DNA of 33,667 bases from Candidatus Agathobaculum merdavium (GCA_019115615.1 DXDE01000141.1:1-33667); one strand, 5' to 3'. Shown: positions 24,470-33,467, counted from the stretch's first letter. Notes: generated from the sequence alone by a model not told the origin. A program made the numbers and translations.

Positions 24470-25600
24470 CTATTGCAGCCAACTTGGCTTTTCACGCATG
24501 CGTACGCCAGCGGCAATACCGAGTGCTGCATACATCGTCAGCACCGAGGTGCCGCCATAGGAGAAAAACGGCAGCGTCAGACCCATAACAGGCAGCAGGC
24601 CGACATTCATAAAAATGTTCATAAACACCTGAAACAGGAACATACCGCCGACACCCACCGCCAGCAGCGCGGAGAACATGGTCGAAGCACGATAGGACAC
24701 ATAGAACAGGCGCATGATCAGCAGCGTCAGCAAGCCGATGATCAGCAGGCAGCCGATCAGGCCGAGTTCCTCGCCCGCGACCGAGAAGATATAGTCGGTG
24801 TGGTTCTCAGGCACAAGCTGCATCTGGGTCATTGTACCGTGCGTCAGACCTTGGCCGGACACCTGCCCCGAGCCGATCGCGATCTTACCGTAAGTCGCCT
24901 GACGGGAGGCCTCAGGATCAATCGACGGATCGAACAACACCAGGATACGGGTTTTCTGATAACCCTGCAGCACGAAATTCCACAGGATCGGGATGCTGAT
25001 AATGCCAAGACCGATGCCCACACCCAGCCATCTCAGTGCCAGCCCGGCGGCAAACAGCATAATCAGTGCGATCATAAAGTACTGGATTGCCATACCGGTG
25101 TCGCCCGAAGAAATGACGACCGCCGCCATCATAATCAGCGTGTGCAGACCGATGACAAACAACCCGCGCCATTCGCTGATATGCTCCTTGATCTCGGAAA
25201 TATGCGCGGCAAGCGTGAAGATAAAGATCAGCTTGCCCAGCTCGCCCGGCTGCAGGCTGGTCACCTTCAGATCGAGCCATGCGCGCTGGCCGTTGACCTC
25301 CATACCGAGCGGCGTAAACAGCAAAAACTGCAGGCCGATGTTGACCAGCACAAAAATCTTCCACCAACCGCTCATCGCCTCGAGGTCGATCAGGCTCATC
25401 ACCACAAATGCGGCCAGACCCATCAGGATCGCCGCGCCCTGAATAAACAGGTTGCGCGTACTGCCGTCCTGCCAGCTAGCCGGGTTGAGGGTTGCCGAAT
25501 AAATCAGCACCATGCCATATCCCGAGCAGATCAGCGCGAGAAACATCAGATAAAGGTCGGTGTTTTTGAGATAGTGCGTGACCGTTTTGAAAACGTCCAT
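24470..25600 (-). CDS. rodA: RodA/FtsW-family peptidoglycan glycosyltransferase
   Basis: Integral membrane SEDS glycosyltransferase that polymerises lipid II during growth. 376 residues with about ten hydrophobic helices. Signatures are NGQRAWL and LQPGELGK in the first half, NHTDYIFSVAGEELGL, which carries the conserved aspartate, and FFSYGGTSVLTMYAALG near the C-terminus. RodA rather than FtsW is favoured because the gene is outside the dcw cluster, but the choice is inferred. The ATG at 25600 follows AAGGAGGG. It is divergent from fhs. Confidence 0.92.
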   Translation of the reverse strand: MDVFKTVTHYLKNTDLYLMFLALICSGYGMVLIYSATLNPASWQDGSTRNLFIQGAAILMGLAAFVVMSLIDLEAMSGWWKIFVLVNIGLQFLLFTPLGMEVNGQRAWLDLKVTSLQPGELGKLIFIFTLAAHISEIKEHISEWRGLFVIGLHTLIMMAAVVISSGDTGMAIQYFMIALIMLFAAGLALRWLGVGIGLGIISIPILWNFVLQGYQKTRILVLFDPSIDPEASRQATYGKIAIGSGQVSGQGLTHGTMTQMQLVPENHTDYIFSVAGEELGLIGCLLIIGLLTLLIMRLFYVSYRASTMFSALLAVGVGGMFLFQVFMNIFMNVGLLPVMGLTLPFFSYGGTSVLTMYAALGIAAGVRMREKPSWLQ

Positions 25601-25639
25601 GCCGACCCTCCTTTTTGCAGAAATAAATGTACGCTTTAT

Positions 25640-25668
25640 ATCATACCACAACGCCGCCGTTTTTTCGA
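25640..25668 (-). promoter_or_regulatory. Likely promoter of rodA
   Basis: On the minus strand, TCGAAA (25663-25668), 17 bases, TATGAT (25640-25645) with an upstream TG forming an extended -10. It lies about 40 bases upstream of the start codon. Confidence 0.5.
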
Positions 25669-25702
25669 TACGCAAATTCGGCAAATTTTTCGCCGCATCC
25701 GC

Positions 25703-25731
25703 TGGAAAACTGTGCAGAACATTGTTATAAT
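25703..25731 (+). promoter_or_regulatory. Sigma-A promoter of fhs
   Basis: TGGAAA (25703-25708), 17 bases, perfect TATAAT (25726-25731), about 38 bases before the start codon. The same hexamers and spacing occur in the promoter at 21080-21108. Confidence 0.65.
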
Positions 25732-25768
25732 GGTGTCACTGTGTAAATGATACGGGGAGGTAATCATT

Positions 25769-27439
25769 ATGCTATCCGATATTGAAATCGCGCAGGGCTG
25801 CCAGATGCGCCCAATTACCGAAGTTGCCGCGACCGCCGGGCTGGACGCGGATGACCTCGAGCTTTACGGCAAATACAAGGCAAAGCTGTCCGCCGACGTT
25901 TGGAAAAAGACCGAAGGCAATCCGGACGGCAAGCTGGTGCTTGTCACCGCTATCAACCCCACGCCCGCGGGCGAGGGCAAGACGACCACGACCGTCGGCC
26001 TCGGTCAGGCGATGGCCAAGCTGGGCAAAAAGGCGATGATCGCGCTGCGCGAGCCTTCGCTCGGTCCGGTGTTCGGCATCAAGGGCGGCGCTGCCGGCGG
26101 CGGCTATGCGCAGGTCGTGCCGATGGAGGACATCAACCTGCACTTTACCGGCGACATGCACGCGATCACCGCGGCAAACAACCTGCTGTGCGCCATGCTG
26201 GACAACCACCTGCAGCAGGGCAACGCACTTGGCATCGACCCGCGCCGCATCACATTCACGCGCGTCATGGACATGAACGACCGCGCGCTGCGCAACATCA
26301 CCATCGGCCTTGGCGGCAAGGTCAACGGTGTGCCGCGTGAAGATCACTTCATGATCACGGTCGCTTCTGAAATCATGGCGATCCTGTGCCTTGCCTCCGA
26401 CCTCGAGGATCTGAAAAAGCGCTTTGGCGATATTCTGGTCGCCTATTCGTACGATGGCAAGCCGATCCATGCGCGTGACCTCAAGGCCGAGGGCGCAATG
26501 GCAGCACTGATGAAGGACGCCATCAAGCCCAACCTCGTACAGACGCTCGAAGGCACCCCCTGCCTGATGCACGGCGGCCCGTTCGCCAACATCGCGCACG
26601 GCTGCAACAGCGTGCAGGCGACCAAGCTGGCACTGCGTCTGGCTGATATCGCGATCACTGAAGCGGGCTTTGGCGCAGACCTCGGCGCGGAGAAGTTCAT
26701 GGACATCAAGTGCCGCAAGGCCGGCATTTCGCCGGACTGCATCGTCATTGTGGCGACTGTCCGCGCGCTCAAGTATAACGGCGGCGTGCCCAAGGCCGAG
26801 CTGAACGAGCCTAACATGGCAGCGCTCGAGCGCGGCATCTGCAACCTCGACGCGCATCTGGACAATATGAAAAAGTTTGGCGTGCCGGCAGTCGTGGCAA
26901 TCAACGCATTCCCGACTGACACCGCCGAAGAGATGGACTTCATCCGCCAGCACTGTGCGGCGCGCGGCGTGCGCGTAGCGCTCTCCGAGGTGTTCGCCAA
27001 GGGCGGCGAGGGCGGCAAGGCGCTTGCCGAAGAAGTGCTCGCCGTGCTGGACGAAGGCAAGGCCGATTTCCACATGCTCTACGAGGATGCGCTCCCGCTC
27101 GAGGACAAGATCCGCAAGATCGCCAAGGAGATTTATGGCGCGCTCGGCGTGACCATCGCGCCTGCCGCGCACAAGGAGCTGCAAAACATCACCGACATGG
27201 GCTTTGGCAACCTGCCGGTCTGTGTTGCCAAGACCCAGTATTCCCTGTCCGACGACCCGGCGCTGCTCGGCCGTCCGACGGAGTTTGTTGTCAATGTGCG
27301 CACCGCACGTCTGGCTGCGGGCGCAGGCTTTGTTGTCGTAGAAACCGGCGCGATCATGACCATGCCCGGCCTGCCCAAGGTACCCGCTGCAGAGAAGATC
27401 GACGTGGATAAAAACGGTACGATCACCGGCCTGTTCTGA
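25769..27439 (+). CDS. fhs: Formate-tetrahydrofolate ligase
   Basis: ATP-dependent formation of 10-formyltetrahydrofolate from formate, a source of one-carbon units for purines and, in acetogens, the methyl branch of the Wood-Ljungdahl pathway. 556 residues, full length. The ATP loop is [10 protein letters not shown] near residues 68-77, followed by [21 protein letters not shown] (in outline) and [11 protein letters not shown]. The ATG follows GGGGAGG. Monocistronic, with its own promoter and terminator. No other Wood-Ljungdahl genes are in the window, so a purely anabolic role is likely. Confidence 0.98.
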   Translation: MLSDIEIAQGCQMRPITEVAATAGLDADDLELYGKYKAKLSADVWKKTEGNPDGKLVLVTAINPTPAGEGKTTTTVGLGQAMAKLGKKAMIALREPSLGPVFGIKGGAAGGGYAQVVPMEDINLHFTGDMHAITAANNLLCAMLDNHLQQGNALGIDPRRITFTRVMDMNDRALRNITIGLGGKVNGVPREDHFMITVASEIMAILCLASDLEDLKKRFGDILVAYSYDGKPIHARDLKAEGAMAALMKDAIKPNLVQTLEGTPCLMHGGPFANIAHGCNSVQATKLALRLADIAITEAGFGADLGAEKFMDIKCRKAGISPDCIVIVATVRALKYNGGVPKAELNEPNMAALERGICNLDAHLDNMKKFGVPAVVAINAFPTDTAEEMDFIRQHCAARGVRVALSEVFAKGGEGGKALAEEVLAVLDEGKADFHMLYEDALPLEDKIRKIAKEIYGALGVTIAPAAHKELQNITDMGFGNLPVCVAKTQYSLSDDPALLGRPTEFVVNVRTARLAAGAGFVVVETGAIMTMPGLPKVPAAEKIDVDKNGTITGLF

Positions 27440-27460
27440 TCCAACAACCGATACAGCAGA

Positions 27461-27485
27461 AAGCCGCCCTTTCGGGCGGCTTTTT
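27461..27485 (+). terminator. Terminator of fhs
   Basis: Stem AAGCCGCCC with GGGCGGCTT, loop TTTC, then a T run, 22 bases after the fhs stop. Its minus-strand reading may also serve the convergent DUF4179 gene. Confidence 0.9.
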
Positions 27486-27490
27486 CTGTG

Positions 27491-28504
27491 TTATCCGGCA
27501 AGCGGGATGGTGATTCCCTCATCGCCTGCCGTGTTACTGATAATCAGTGCCTGCACATCATCTGCACCGATATGCCCCAGACCGCGGTTGAACGCTTCAA
27601 ACTGGATTTCAAAATCCTCTGTACCGCCCCGGTCTGTCCCCCGCAGCATCTCCCCGTTTTTCAGCTGCAGCTGCGCAAAAAACGCATAGCTGTTGTTTTG
27701 GCCATACTGGAGGAATTGGCCATCCAGACTGACGCCCAGCGGCGCAAGATACAGATTTTCCAGCTGGACAACAGCGCCATCCGGCAGCGTGACCTGCTGG
27801 TCGATCGGCAGAATCTCGTCCACCGGCTCCCAGTCCGTCGGGAAAGTGAACGTCCAGTTGCCGTAAAACAGCTGCATACGGTCGAGGTCGGTATCCACAT
27901 AGGAAATGCGCTGGAAGATGATCGTATAGGTCTCCGGCCACTCTTCCAGATACATCTGGTAAACAAATTCAACCTTGTTGTCATTCTGGTCGGTGTCCGG
28001 CAGCACATATGGCCCGTTTGTACCGCCGCGGATGCTATTCTCGTTGACATCCACCATTGCCTTATCATCCATCACCAAATCCATCTGGGTGCGCGGTATG
28101 GACTCAGTTTCCTCCGTCACCTGCTCCGTACGCAGCGGCTTGCCGTCGTCCCGCGACACCGTCCCCTTGATGTAGACGGTACGGGTGCTGCCATACATCT
28201 CATCCAATGCGATGGTATAGCCATCATACGACTGGCTCAGGTTCAGCGGTGTGCCGCTGTGATCCTGCTCCCAATCGTCCATGGACTGGCGCGCCCAGTC
28301 GCGGTATACCGCGACACCGACACAGCCTGTAATCAGCAAAATCACCGCAGCGGCGACAAGGATCATCATCCGTTTCGTTTTCATACGGCTCCGCCCCTTT
28401 CCTCCGGTGACCGTCTGCAGGATACGGGTTTTGGACGCCTGCGGCAGTGTCGCGCCCGCCATACGACGGTCGATTGCCTGTTTCAGCTTGTCATCCATCG
28501 TCAT
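27491..28504 (-). CDS. DUF4179-type membrane protein, probable anti-sigma factor
   Basis: About 337 residues. A cytoplasmic N-terminal part of about 45 residues (DDKLKQAIDRRMAG) is followed by one transmembrane helix at about 47-65 (MILVAAAVILLITG) and a large extracellular beta-rich domain. This layout, and the overlap with the ECF sigma gene just upstream, fit the DUF4179 anti-sigma type. I infer that the N-terminal tail binds the sigma factor and the outer domain senses an envelope signal. ATGs at 28504 and 28498 are both possible; both lie within the sigma gene's last codons, so translation is coupled. Confidence 0.8.
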   Translation of the reverse strand: MTMDDKLKQAIDRRMAGATLPQASKTRILQTVTGGKGRSRMKTKRMMILVAAAVILLITGCVGVAVYRDWARQSMDDWEQDHSGTPLNLSQSYDGYTIALDEMYGSTRTVYIKGTVSRDDGKPLRTEQVTEETESIPRTQMDLVMDDKAMVDVNENSIRGGTNGPYVLPDTDQNDNKVEFVYQMYLEEWPETYTIIFQRISYVDTDLDRMQLFYGNWTFTFPTDWEPVDEILPIDQQVTLPDGAVVQLENLYLAPLGVSLDGQFLQYGQNNSYAFFAQLQLKNGEMLRGTDRGGTEDFEIQFEAFNRGLGHIGADDVQALIISNTAGDEGITIPLAG

Positions 28505-28991
28505 CCCATCCTTTCAGCGTTTCTTTTAGCTGCGCCCGCGCGCGGCGCAGCCGCGTCGAGACCGTATTTTCCTTTTCGTGCAGCAGCGCCGCGATCTCCG
28601 GTATGGTCAACTGCTTCCAATAGTAGAGCAGCACCGGTTCACGATACTTGGGCGCAAGGGACAGCACCTGCCGCAGGATTTCGTCGTCCTGCGGCTCGGC
28701 GTCCGGCGGCGCAGGGATCTGTTCGAGCAGCGCTTCACTGTCCAGCCGTTTGCGACACCAATACAGCCGCCGGTAATCACGGCAGACATTGACCGCGATC
28801 GTGGTCAACCATGTCTTTTCGCTCGCCCGCTGCGCATAATTGTCCAGCCCACGCCATGCCTTGAGCATCGTATCCTGCACGGCGTCCTCCGCAAGGTGCG
28901 GGTCGCCCAGCAGCAGCAGGCATAAACGGTACAGCCGGTCGCCGTGCGCCTCCACCATACGCGTGAGCGTTTCCTGCCGGTCGTTTTCCAT
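28491..28991 (-). CDS. ECF-type RNA polymerase sigma factor (sigma-70 family)
   Basis: 166 residues with region 2 (HGDRLYRLCLLLLGDPHLAEDAVQDT in outline, about 16-42, then KTWLTTIAVNVCRDYRR) and region 4 (LSLAPKYREPVLLYYWKQLTIPEIA, then NTVSTRLRRAR). No regions 1.1 or 3, as expected for extracytoplasmic-function sigma factors. The ATG follows AAAGGAGG. It overlaps the downstream DUF4179 gene, so both are made together as a sigma/anti-sigma pair. The regulon and signal are unknown. Confidence 0.92.
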   Translation of the reverse strand: MENDRQETLTRMVEAHGDRLYRLCLLLLGDPHLAEDAVQDTMLKAWRGLDNYAQRASEKTWLTTIAVNVCRDYRRLYWCRKRLDSEALLEQIPAPPDAEPQDDEILRQVLSLAPKYREPVLLYYWKQLTIPEIAALLHEKENTVSTRLRRARAQLKETLKGWDDDG

Positions 28992-29015
28992 ATTCCCCGC
29001 CTCCTTTCACCCTAT

Positions 29016-29044
29016 TAGACGGATGCCGCGCGTGTTTCCGTTCA
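29016..29044 (-). promoter_or_regulatory. Possible ECF-type autoregulatory promoter
   Basis: On the minus strand, TGAACG (29039-29044), 17 bases, CGTCTA (29016-29021), about 25 bases upstream of the sigma gene. It resembles the TGAAAC/CGTC pattern of envelope-stress ECF sigmas, but the match is partial. Confidence 0.3.
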
Positions 29045-29134
29045 CTAGGACAGGAAATTTCCCATCCAGAAGCAACCGCAACAGCATAACACAACGCACG
29101 CCGCAAGGCAAGGAGCACGGCTTTACACCGGTGG

Positions 29135-29164
29135 TGGACAGCGCCCCCCTTTCTGTTGTATAAT
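29135..29164 (+). promoter_or_regulatory. Sigma-A promoter of the Lrp-aminotransferase operon
   Basis: TGGACA (29135-29140), 18 bases, perfect TATAAT (29159-29164), about 60 bases before the start codon. Confidence 0.7.
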
Positions 29165-29222
29165 AAGACATACGTCGGCAAAACCGACGCGCAATCATAA
29201 TGCACACAGGGAGGTTATTATC

Positions 29223-29714
29223 ATGGAAAATCCCGAAAAGCTGCTCGACCTGCTCAGCCAGGATGCACGCCTGACCCCCGCGCAGCTCGCCGCCATGACC
29301 GGCGCAAGCGAGGCCGAGGTCGTCGACGCGATCCGCGCTTTTGAAAAAAACGCCACGATTCTGGGCTATAAGACTGTTATCGACTGGGACAAGACCTCGA
29401 AGGAGAGCGTCACGGCGCTGATCGAGGTCAAGATCACCCCGCAGAAGGGCATGGGCTTCGACGAGATTGCCCGTCAGATCTATTCGCACCATCAGGTCGA
29501 AAGCGTCTACCTGATGAGCGGCGGCTTTGACCTGACCGTTATCATCAAGGGCCGCTCGATGCGCGAGGTCGCGCGCTTTGTCTCCGAGCAGCTCGCGCCG
29601 ATGGAAAACGTGCTGTCGACCGGCACGCACTTCATCCTGAAAAAGTACAAGGACTATGGCGTGGAGTTTGACCCCTCGGAAAATGATCAAAGAGAGGTCA
29701 TGATGGCATGGTAG
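29223..29714 (+). CDS. Lrp/AsnC-family transcriptional regulator
   Basis: A 163-residue regulator: an N-terminal winged helix-turn-helix (LLDLLSQDARLTPAQLAAMTG, then SEAEVVDAIRAFEKNATILGY) and a C-terminal RAM domain that senses small ligands, usually amino acids (VYLMSGGFDLTVIIKG). The helix-turn-helix lacks the usual asparagine-rich stretch but keeps the spacing. The ATG follows GGGAGG. It overlaps the aminotransferase start by 7 bases, so it probably controls that gene in response to the amino acid it handles. Confidence 0.92.
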   Translation: MENPEKLLDLLSQDARLTPAQLAAMTGASEAEVVDAIRAFEKNATILGYKTVIDWDKTSKESVTALIEVKITPQKGMGFDEIARQIYSHHQVESVYLMSGGFDLTVIIKGRSMREVARFVSEQLAPMENVLSTGTHFILKKYKDYGVEFDPSENDQREVMMAW

Positions 29715-30877
29715 ATTACGAACAGCTGCTGTCCGAGCGGGTGCGGGAAGTCAAGCCCTCGGGCATCCGCCGCTTCTTCGACGCTGCCGCCGCCATGCCG
29801 GACGCGATCTCGCTCGGCGTCGGCGAGCCGGACTTTGAAACGCCTTGGCAGATCCGCCGCGCGGGCATCCAGTCGCTCGAAAAGGGCAAAACCTTTTATA
29901 CCTCTAACTGGGGGCTCGCCGATCTGCGCAAGCAGATCGCTGCGCTGACACGCCGCAAATATCAGCTGTGCTATGATGCAGATAACGAAATCCTGGTAAC
30001 GGTCGGCGGCTCGGAAGCGATCGACAACGCGATCCGTGCGCTGGTCAATCCGGGCGAGGAAGTGCTCATCCCCGAACCGAGCTTTGTCTGCTACACACCG
30101 CTGACCCAAATGGCAGGCGGCGTACCTGTCCCGCTGCCGACGCTCGCATGCGATCAGTTCAAACTGACGCCCGAGCGCCTGCGTGCAGCTATCACACCGC
30201 GCACCAAGCTGCTCATCCTGCCCTACCCCAACAACCCGACCGGCGCGATCATGACGCGCGCTGAGCTGGAAGCGATCGCGGCTGTGATCCGTGAAACCAA
30301 CATCGCGGTACTGTCCGACGAGATCTACTGCAGCCTGACCTACGGCAAGGAGCCACACGTGTGCTTTGCCGAGCTGCCCGGCATGCAGGAGCGCACGATC
30401 GTCGTCGACGGCTTCTCCAAGTCATACGCGATGACCGGCTGGCGTCTCGGCTGGGCGATGGGCCCGAAGGAACTGATGAAGCAAATCTGCAAGATCCACC
30501 AGTTCGGCATCATGTCCGCGCCGACAACCGCGCAGTTCGCGGGTATCGAGGCGATCCGCACGGGCGAGGACGATATCGAGCGTATGCGCAACCAGTATGA
30601 TATCCGTCGCCGCTATCTGCTCGGCGAGCTGCGATCGATGGGGCTGGAATGTTTCGAGCCGCAGGGCGCGTTCTACATGTTCCCGTCCATCGAATCGACC
30701 GGTCTTTCCTCCGAGGAATTCTGCGAGCGGCTGCTGCAGGAGCAGCGCGTCGCGGTTGTGCCGGGCAACGCCTTCGGCGTGAGCGGCGAAGGACATGTCC
30801 GCATTTCCTATTCCTATTCGATGAACCACCTGCGCGAAGCCTGCTTCCGCATGCGGAAATTCCTGCAATCCCTTTAA
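29708..30877 (+). CDS. PLP-dependent aminotransferase, class I/II
   Basis: Cytoplasmic pyridoxal-phosphate enzyme of fold type I, 389 residues. It has GVGEPDF near the N-terminus, YPNNPTGA near 177-184, SDEIYC near 203-208, the PLP lysine (Lys238) in FSKSYAMTGWRLG and a C-terminal arginine in HVRISYSYS. The arrangement matches aspartate/alanine-type and PatA-like aminotransferases; the amino donor cannot be told from sequence. Co-transcribed with the upstream Lrp-type gene. Confidence 0.94.
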   Translation: MVDYEQLLSERVREVKPSGIRRFFDAAAAMPDAISLGVGEPDFETPWQIRRAGIQSLEKGKTFYTSNWGLADLRKQIAALTRRKYQLCYDADNEILVTVGGSEAIDNAIRALVNPGEEVLIPEPSFVCYTPLTQMAGGVPVPLPTLACDQFKLTPERLRAAITPRTKLLILPYPNNPTGAIMTRAELEAIAAVIRETNIAVLSDEIYCSLTYGKEPHVCFAELPGMQERTIVVDGFSKSYAMTGWRLGWAMGPKELMKQICKIHQFGIMSAPTTAQFAGIEAIRTGEDDIERMRNQYDIRRRYLLGELRSMGLECFEPQGAFYMFPSIESTGLSSEEFCERLLQEQRVAVVPGNAFGVSGEGHVRISYSYSMNHLREACFRMRKFLQSL

Positions 30878-30885
30878 GACAGCAA

Positions 30886-30920
30886 AACAGCCTGTTCCGG
30901 ATGGAACAGGCTGTTTTTTT
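30886..30920 (+). terminator. Bidirectional terminator between the aminotransferase and pyrE
   Basis: A 13-bp perfect stem (AACAGCCTGTTCC with its complement), loop GGAT, seven or more T on the plus side and a short T run on the minus side. The two flanking genes converge. Confidence 0.93.
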
Positions 30921-30932
30921 ATGCTGTTTTGC

Positions 30933-31559
30933 TTAGAATACACAGTACTGCGCCATATACGCATCCATCAGCGGGAGCAGGTCGGCGTACTCCGCCTTGT
31001 CCGCCAGATATTCGCGGATATCCTGCACAGTGACAAGCGCGTGCACCTTGATGCCGAACTCCTCACCGACCTCCATGACCGCAGTCTTGCCCGGGGTCGT
31101 GCCGACCTCGCAGCGGTTGACCGAAATGAACATATCGGTCACCTTAACGTCCGCGCAGCTCTGGAGCACCGGCATGGTCTCGCGGATCGCGGTGCCCGCG
31201 GTGATAACGTCCTCAATGATGATGACACGGTCGCCGTCCTTGGGCTTGTAACCGACGATGCTGCCGCCTTCGCCGTGATCCTTGGCTTCCTTGCGGTTGA
31301 AGAAGAATGGCTTATCAATGCCGTAGTTGCGCGCGAGCGCACCGGACACCGAAGTTGCCAGCGGGATGCCCTTGTAGGCCGGGCCGAACATCGCGTCAAA
31401 GTCGTCGCCGATGGTCTCCTTGACGAGCGCCGCGTAGAACTCACCCAGACGGGAGTTCTGCAGGCCGGTCTTGTAGTTGCCAGTGTTGACAAAATACGGG
31501 GTCTTGCGGCCGGACTTGGTCGTAAAATCACCGAAGCGCAGCACGTCCGCGCTCATCAT
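30933..31559 (-). CDS. pyrE: Orotate phosphoribosyltransferase, 5' end apparently frameshifted
   Basis: Converts orotate and PRPP to orotidine 5'-phosphate in pyrimidine synthesis. 208 residues in this frame, with FGDFTTKSGRKTPYFVN, FGPAYKGIPLA and the PRPP loop IIIEDVITAGTAIRET. The family N-terminus is missing from this frame. Upstream, an ATG at 31594 has a good AAGGTGG ribosome site and encodes MLSEAKK before going out of frame at a run of five A (31575-31579). One extra A would give MLSEAKKEFIEFMMSADV, the expected N-terminus. As read, the 12-codon upstream frame ends in TGA overlapping the ATG at 31559, so reinitiation could still make a short PyrE. The ATG at 31559 has no ribosome site of its own. 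Confidence 0.9.
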   Translation of the reverse strand: MMSADVLRFGDFTTKSGRKTPYFVNTGNYKTGLQNSRLGEFYAALVKETIGDDFDAMFGPAYKGIPLATSVSGALARNYGIDKPFFFNRKEAKDHGEGGSIVGYKPKDGDRVIIIEDVITAGTAIRETMPVLQSCADVKVTDMFISVNRCEVGTTPGKTAVMEVGEEFGIKVHALVTVQDIREYLADKAEYADLLPLMDAYMAQYCVF

Positions 31560-31626
31560 AAATTCGATAAATTCTTTTTCGCCTCAGAAAGCATAGCTCG
31601 TTCCACCTTTATTCTCATTTGTAACC

Positions 31627-31655
31627 AGTATAGCAGATTTGTCCGGTACACACAA
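31627..31655 (-). promoter_or_regulatory. Likely promoter of pyrE
   Basis: On the minus strand, TTGTGT (31650-31655), 17 bases, TATACT (31627-31632), about 30 bases before the ATG at 31594. Confidence 0.5.
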
Positions 31656-31672
31656 GCCGTCTGCACAGCAGA

Positions 31673-31700
31673 AAAGCCCGAAACATACGTTTCGGGCTTT
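31673..31700 (-). terminator. Terminator of ilvD
   Basis: A 12-bp perfect stem (AAAGCCCGAAAC with its complement), loop of four, then TTTTC on the minus strand, 10 bases past the ilvD stop. Confidence 0.8.
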
Positions 31701-31710
31701 ATCCATTTTC

Positions 31711-33375
31711 TTAGCGCAGCACCGCGCCCTGATCGGCCGAGGTGACCAGCCGCGAATAGCGGTACAGCCAGCCCGACTTGATGTTGGGTTCACGCGGGAC
31801 AAACTTCGCACGGCGCGCCTCCATCTCCTCATCGGAGATCTTGACGTTGACCTTGCTGTTCGGGATGTCGATGGCGATGATGTCGCCCTCTTCGATCAGC
31901 GCAATCTCGCCGCCGGAAGCCGCCTCAGGCGATACATGGCCGATCGACGCACCGCGGGACGCGCCGGAGAAACGGCCGTCGGTAATCAGCGCACAGTCCT
32001 TATCGAGCTGCATGCCCGCCAGCGCAGAAGTCGGGTTGAGCATCTCGCGCATGCCGGGGCCGCCCTTCGGGCCTTCATAGCGGATAACCACAACGTCGCC
32101 CTTGTGGATCTCACCCGCGTAAATGGACTTGATCGCGTCATCCTCAGAGTCAAACACACGCGCCGGGCCTTCGTGCACCATCATCTCAGGCGCAACCGCC
32201 GAGCGCTTGACAACACAGCCGTTCTTCGCGATATTGCCCCACAGTACGGCAATACCGCCGGTCTCGGAATACGGGGTCTCGAGCGGACGGACAACCTCGG
32301 GGTTCTTGTTGACAACGCCTTCGAGGTTTTCGCCAACCGTCTTGCCCGTCACAGTGATGAGCGTGAGGTCAAGGAAATCGCGCCCCGTCAGCTCCTTCAT
32401 GATGGCCGGTACGCCGCCTGCGGCATACAGCTGTTCAATGTGGTGCGGGCCTGCAGGCGCAAGATGGCAGATGTTCGGCACCTGCGCGGACAGCTCATTG
32501 AGCGTCTCCAGCTGCAGCGGCACACCCGCTTCATTTGCGATCGCGAGCAGATGCAGCACCGAGTTGGTCGAGCAGCCGATCGCCATTTCGCAGCACAGCG
32601 CGTTGCGGAAGGCCGCCGGGGTCAGGATGTCGCGCGGCTTGATGTCCTTTTCGACCAGCTCCATGATCTTCATGCCCGCGTGCTTGGCCAGATGGATGCG
32701 CGCGGCGGACACAGCCGGGGTCGTGCCGTTGCCGGGCAGCGCCATGCCGATCGCCTCGGACAGGCAGTTCATCGAGTTTGCCGTATACATACCCGCGCAC
32801 GAACCGCAGCCCGGGCAGGAATTGCACTCGGCTTCGTAGAAGGTCGCATCGTCCATGATGCCTGCCTTGTAAGCGCCGACCGCCTCAAAGGTCTTGGAAA
32901 GCGAAACCTCCTCGCCGCCGAAATGGCCGGCCAGCATCGGGCCGCCGGACACGATGATCGAGGGGATGTTCAGTCGCGCGGCCGCCATCAGCATGCCGGG
33001 CACGATCTTATCGCAGTTCGGGATGAGCACGAGCGCGTCAAACTGGTGCGCCTGCGCCAGCGTTTCAACGCTGTCCGCGATCAGCTCGCGGCTGGGCAGC
33101 GAATACTTCATGCCGATGTGACCCATCGCGATACCGTCGCACACGCCGATAGCCGGTACGAGGATCGGCGTACCGCCTGCCGCACGTACACCCGCCTTGA
33201 CAGCGTCCGCGATCTTATCCAGATTAATGTGGCCGGGGATGATTTCGGAATACGCCGAAACCACGCCGATGATCGGGCGGTTCATCTCCTCGTCGGTCAG
33301 ACCGCAGGCGCGCAGCAGTGAACGGTTCGGCATGCGTTCAGCGCCCGCAGTGATATTATCGCTTCTCTTGGACAC
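31711..33375 (-). CDS. ilvD: Dihydroxy-acid dehydratase
   Basis: Iron-sulfur enzyme that dehydrates 2,3-dihydroxy acids in valine, isoleucine and leucine synthesis. 554 residues, full length. Cluster-ligand cysteines sit in [12 protein letters not shown] and [17 protein letters not shown], and [19 protein letters not shown] lies near the C-terminus. The start is GTG at 33375, nine bases after AAGGAGG, giving the family N-terminus [10 protein letters not shown]. The frame continues upstream through the hairpin region, where it is not coding. It lies downstream of ilvC, separated by a 256-base structured gap. Confidence 0.97.
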   Translation of the reverse strand: MSKRSDNITAGAERMPNRSLLRACGLTDEEMNRPIIGVVSAYSEIIPGHINLDKIADAVKAGVRAAGGTPILVPAIGVCDGIAMGHIGMKYSLPSRELIADSVETLAQAHQFDALVLIPNCDKIVPGMLMAAARLNIPSIIVSGGPMLAGHFGGEEVSLSKTFEAVGAYKAGIMDDATFYEAECNSCPGCGSCAGMYTANSMNCLSEAIGMALPGNGTTPAVSAARIHLAKHAGMKIMELVEKDIKPRDILTPAAFRNALCCEMAIGCSTNSVLHLLAIANEAGVPLQLETLNELSAQVPNICHLAPAGPHHIEQLYAAGGVPAIMKELTGRDFLDLTLITVTGKTVGENLEGVVNKNPEVVRPLETPYSETGGIAVLWGNIAKNGCVVKRSAVAPEMMVHEGPARVFDSEDDAIKSIYAGEIHKGDVVVIRYEGPKGGPGMREMLNPTSALAGMQLDKDCALITDGRFSGASRGASIGHVSPEAASGGEIALIEEGDIIAIDIPNSKVNVKISDEEMEARRAKFVPREPNIKSGWLYRYSRLVTSADQGAVLR

Positions 33376-33400
33376 GGGGAATCTCCTCCTTTTTGCAAAA

Positions 33401-33426
33401 CAGGCGAGCGGAAACCCGCCCGCCTG
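33401..33426 (-). promoter_or_regulatory. Terminator-like hairpin directly before the ilvD ribosome site
   Basis: An 11-bp stem (CAGGCGAGCGG with CCGCCCGCCTG, one A-C mismatch), loop of four, then TTTTGC on the minus strand. The AAGGAGG site of ilvD follows within 10 bases. It could attenuate ilvC-to-ilvD readthrough. Confidence 0.5.
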
Positions 33427-33443
33427 TGCGCATTTTTTCTTTT

Positions 33444-33458
33444 CGCGCCATCGGCGCG
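33444..33458. repeat. Small inverted repeat (CGCGCC-ATC-GGCGCG)
   Basis: Perfect 6-bp stem with a 3-base loop, between the hairpin array and the ilvD leader hairpin. Confidence 0.6.
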
Positions 33459-33467
33459 CATCAAACC

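Noticed and set aside
24218..25750. Open frame of 510 codons on the plus strand across rodA and the MATE leader
   Set aside because: Glutamine- and histidine-rich antisense reading of rodA; no coding signature.
25772..27184. Open frame of 470 codons on the minus strand across fhs
   Set aside because: It is antisense to a full-length, clearly conserved fhs, has no family similarity and reflects high third-position G+C.
31594..31612. AAGGTGGAACGAGC near pyrE looked like a T-box motif
   Set aside because: It differs from the conserved T-box core, has no upstream stem I or specifier, and is explained as the ribosome site of the original pyrE start.
31639..33321. Open frame of 560 codons on the plus strand across ilvD
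   Set aside because: Antisense shadow of ilvD with no recognisable motif.
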